A stretch of DNA of 6,240 nucleotides from Candidatus Methanofilum arcanum (GTDB lineage: Archaea > Halobacteriota > Methanomicrobia > Methanomicrobiales > Methanospirillaceae): positions 1 to 6,240 of the forward strand of contig JAITWW010000095.1 of the NCBI GenBank assembly GCA_031285085.1, in the 5' to 3' direction. The position numbers and the translations under genes were made by a program. A model generated the notes under the pieces. The model had not been told where the DNA came from and did not search any database. It was given only the letters and a program-made list of their open reading frames with translations. Positions 5,508-6,240 of this stretch are shown here, piece by piece. Numbering within the stretch: position 1 is the first letter of the stretch; every line of letters starts with the position of its first letter.

Positions 5508-5552
5508 ATTCATATCTAACAAATAAAAATTGAAATTTGACAGCATCTGTAT

Positions 5553-5570
5553 TTATTTATATCTTCTCCA
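5553..5570 (-). promoter_or_regulatory. BRE/TATA-like promoter, distal copy
   Basis: The minus strand reads TGGAGAAGATATAAATAA, nearly the same as the box at 5488-5507 (both start TGGAGAA and end ATAAATAA). It would start transcription near 5535. Two near-identical boxes about 65 bp apart suggest duplicated or alternative promoters for the thioredoxin genes. Confidence 0.45.
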
Positions 5571-5617
5571 CCCTGATCAAAAACAGGTAACCCACGTGAT
5601 ATTACAGCAGATAGAAC

Positions 5618-5643
5618 AAAAAAAGAGTGGTATATATCACTCT
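5618..5643 (-). terminator. Hairpin plus T7 terminator of the PKD-domain gene
   Basis: On the minus strand AGAGTG and CACTCT form a 6-bp stem around an 8-nt AT-rich loop. The last T of the stem begins a run of seven T at 5624-5618. It lies about 80 nt after the stop codon at 5722 and before the thioredoxin promoters, so it separates the two transcription units. Confidence 0.6.
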
Positions 5644-5681
5644 CTCTGCAAGATCAATCATATAGATCTCATCAGAACTCA

Positions 5682-5728
5682 GTCATGAGACCATATCGAT
5701 GAGGTACGGGTCATCTTCCTCTCATGAC
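5682..5728. repeat. Nested inverted repeats over the PKD-gene stop codon
   Basis: GTCATGAGA (5682-5690) and TCTCATGAC (5720-5728) are a perfect 9-bp inverted repeat with a 29-nt spacer. Inside the spacer GATGA (5698-5702) and TCATC (5711-5715) could form a second stem with an 8-nt loop. The outer right arm contains the TGA stop at 5722-5724. It could be a 3' RNA structure that stabilises the message; no T tract follows, so it is not the terminator by itself. Confidence 0.5.
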
Positions 5729-6240
5729 ACCACGAACCTAACCGGGATCGATATCGTTTCCCCGCCCGTGGAATTCGTCACGACACACCGCACGGTGTAC
5801 TCCCCAGGACCAAGCCCGGTGTACTCAAACGTTGCTTGAGTCGCACCCGGAATATTGACCCATGATCCATTCGGCTGCTGCACCTGCCATTGGTAGGATT
5901 GCACAATGCCGTCGCCGCTCCATGCATCAACAGACAGATACGCACCTCCCAGTATGGGGTCTGCTGAAATAGACATGATAAAGGGGTTGATGACAGTCTC
6001 AGACCTGGAGTCAGCGTAGGTATAGGTGTCGATGGTGACAGGGTTTGGGCCAGGGGTTGCAGGTCCTGGAATATCTTTTGTAAACAGAACTTGCTCAACT
6101 CTGGCGACCAAATTGCCACCTATCTCTTCAATGACGAATACGTACATACCTGTTATTTCGTATTCTGTATCTACAGTCTTCGTCTGCCAATCTTTTACTT
6201 CCAGAAGGTCAAACAGGATGATTATATTACCTACATCCAA
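5722..6240 (-). CDS. Secreted/surface protein with PKD/Ig-like domain, C-terminal part (partial)
   Basis: The frame is open to the window edge, so only the last 172 codons are seen; the first codon visible (TTG) is internal, not a start. Residues 1-55 form a strand-rich segment (IIILFDLLEVKDW, MYVFVIEEIGG, VARVEQVLF) of unknown family. A Pro/Gly linker follows (IPGPATPGPNP, 57-67). The last 85 residues look like a PKD or related Ig-like beta-sandwich, with SYQWQVQQPNGSWVNI, then TFEYTGLGPGEYTVRCVVTNSTGG and the end SIPVRFVVS. Such domains are extracellular and mediate protein or sugar contacts in archaeal surface proteins. No C-terminal membrane anchor is present, so anchoring, if any, must lie upstream. 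Acidic, Thr/Ser/Gly-rich composition and a higher GC content than the redox genes also set it apart. A functional link to the thioredoxin genes is possible but not shown. Confidence 0.75.
   Translation of the reverse strand: MDVGNIIILFDLLEVKDWQTKTVDTEYEITGMYVFVIEEIGGNLVARVEQVLFTKDIPGPATPGPNPVTIDTYTYADSRSETVINPFIMSISADPILGGAYLSVDAWSGDGIVQSYQWQVQQPNGSWVNIPGATQATFEYTGLGPGEYTVRCVVTNSTGGETISIPVRFVVS

Noticed and set aside
5409..5546. N-terminal extension of the thioredoxin lipoprotein with repeated ALIP residues
   Set aside because: It would place about 46 residues before a complete lipoprotein signal peptide and translates the tandem 12-bp DNA repeat; the ATG at 5408 fits the signal peptide and promoter spacing.
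5644..5721. Possible C/D box small RNA on the minus strand near CTGATGAG
   Set aside because: The C box is imperfect and no properly placed D box or second pair of boxes follows.

Overview
The window looks like chromosomal DNA from a methanogenic euryarchaeon, most likely of the Methanomicrobiales. This rests on four archaeal information-processing genes in the archaeal order (pus10, rpl21e, rpoF, DUF655), Shine-Dalgarno motifs of the GAGGTGA/AGGAGGT type, BRE/TATA-like promoter boxes, and a secreted PKD-like surface protein of a kind common in that order. The genus cannot be fixed from the sequence alone. All convincing genes lie on the minus strand, so transcription runs from right to left.

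Right end (about 5550-6240): the C-terminal part of a secreted or surface protein with a PKD/Ig-like domain, followed by a structured 3' region and a hairpin with a T7 tract that looks like its terminator.

Middle (about 3189-5570): an extracytoplasmic thiol-redox module. It holds a thioredoxin-fold lipoprotein with a CPYC active site, a diverged paralogue with a signal peptide and a CSIC active site, and a six-helix CcdA/DsbD-type membrane protein with its two redox cysteines. The simplest model is that CcdA carries electrons from cytoplasmic thioredoxin across the membrane to the two outward-facing thioredoxin-like proteins. Upstream of the lipoprotein gene are two similar BRE/TATA-like boxes and three perfect tandem copies of a 12-bp unit containing a TATA-like core. 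The nearest copy is spaced for a leaderless transcript. The 281-bp gap before ccdA has its own repeats and hairpins.

Left-centre (539-3078): pus10, rpl21e, rpoF and the DUF655 gene, tightly spaced, with two downstream Shine-Dalgarno motifs overlapping or abutting the preceding stop codon. This looks like one operon linking tRNA modification, the ribosome and RNA polymerase.

Left end (1-538): no intact gene. In many archaea ksgA/rsmA follows DUF655 here. This window instead has decayed mobile-type DNA on the plus strand: a RhuM-family fragment with an in-frame TGA, then in the same frame the C-terminal tail of an IS66-like transposase, then about 220 bp of unrecognised sequence. Hairpins at the DUF655 3' end probably insulate the operon from this debris.
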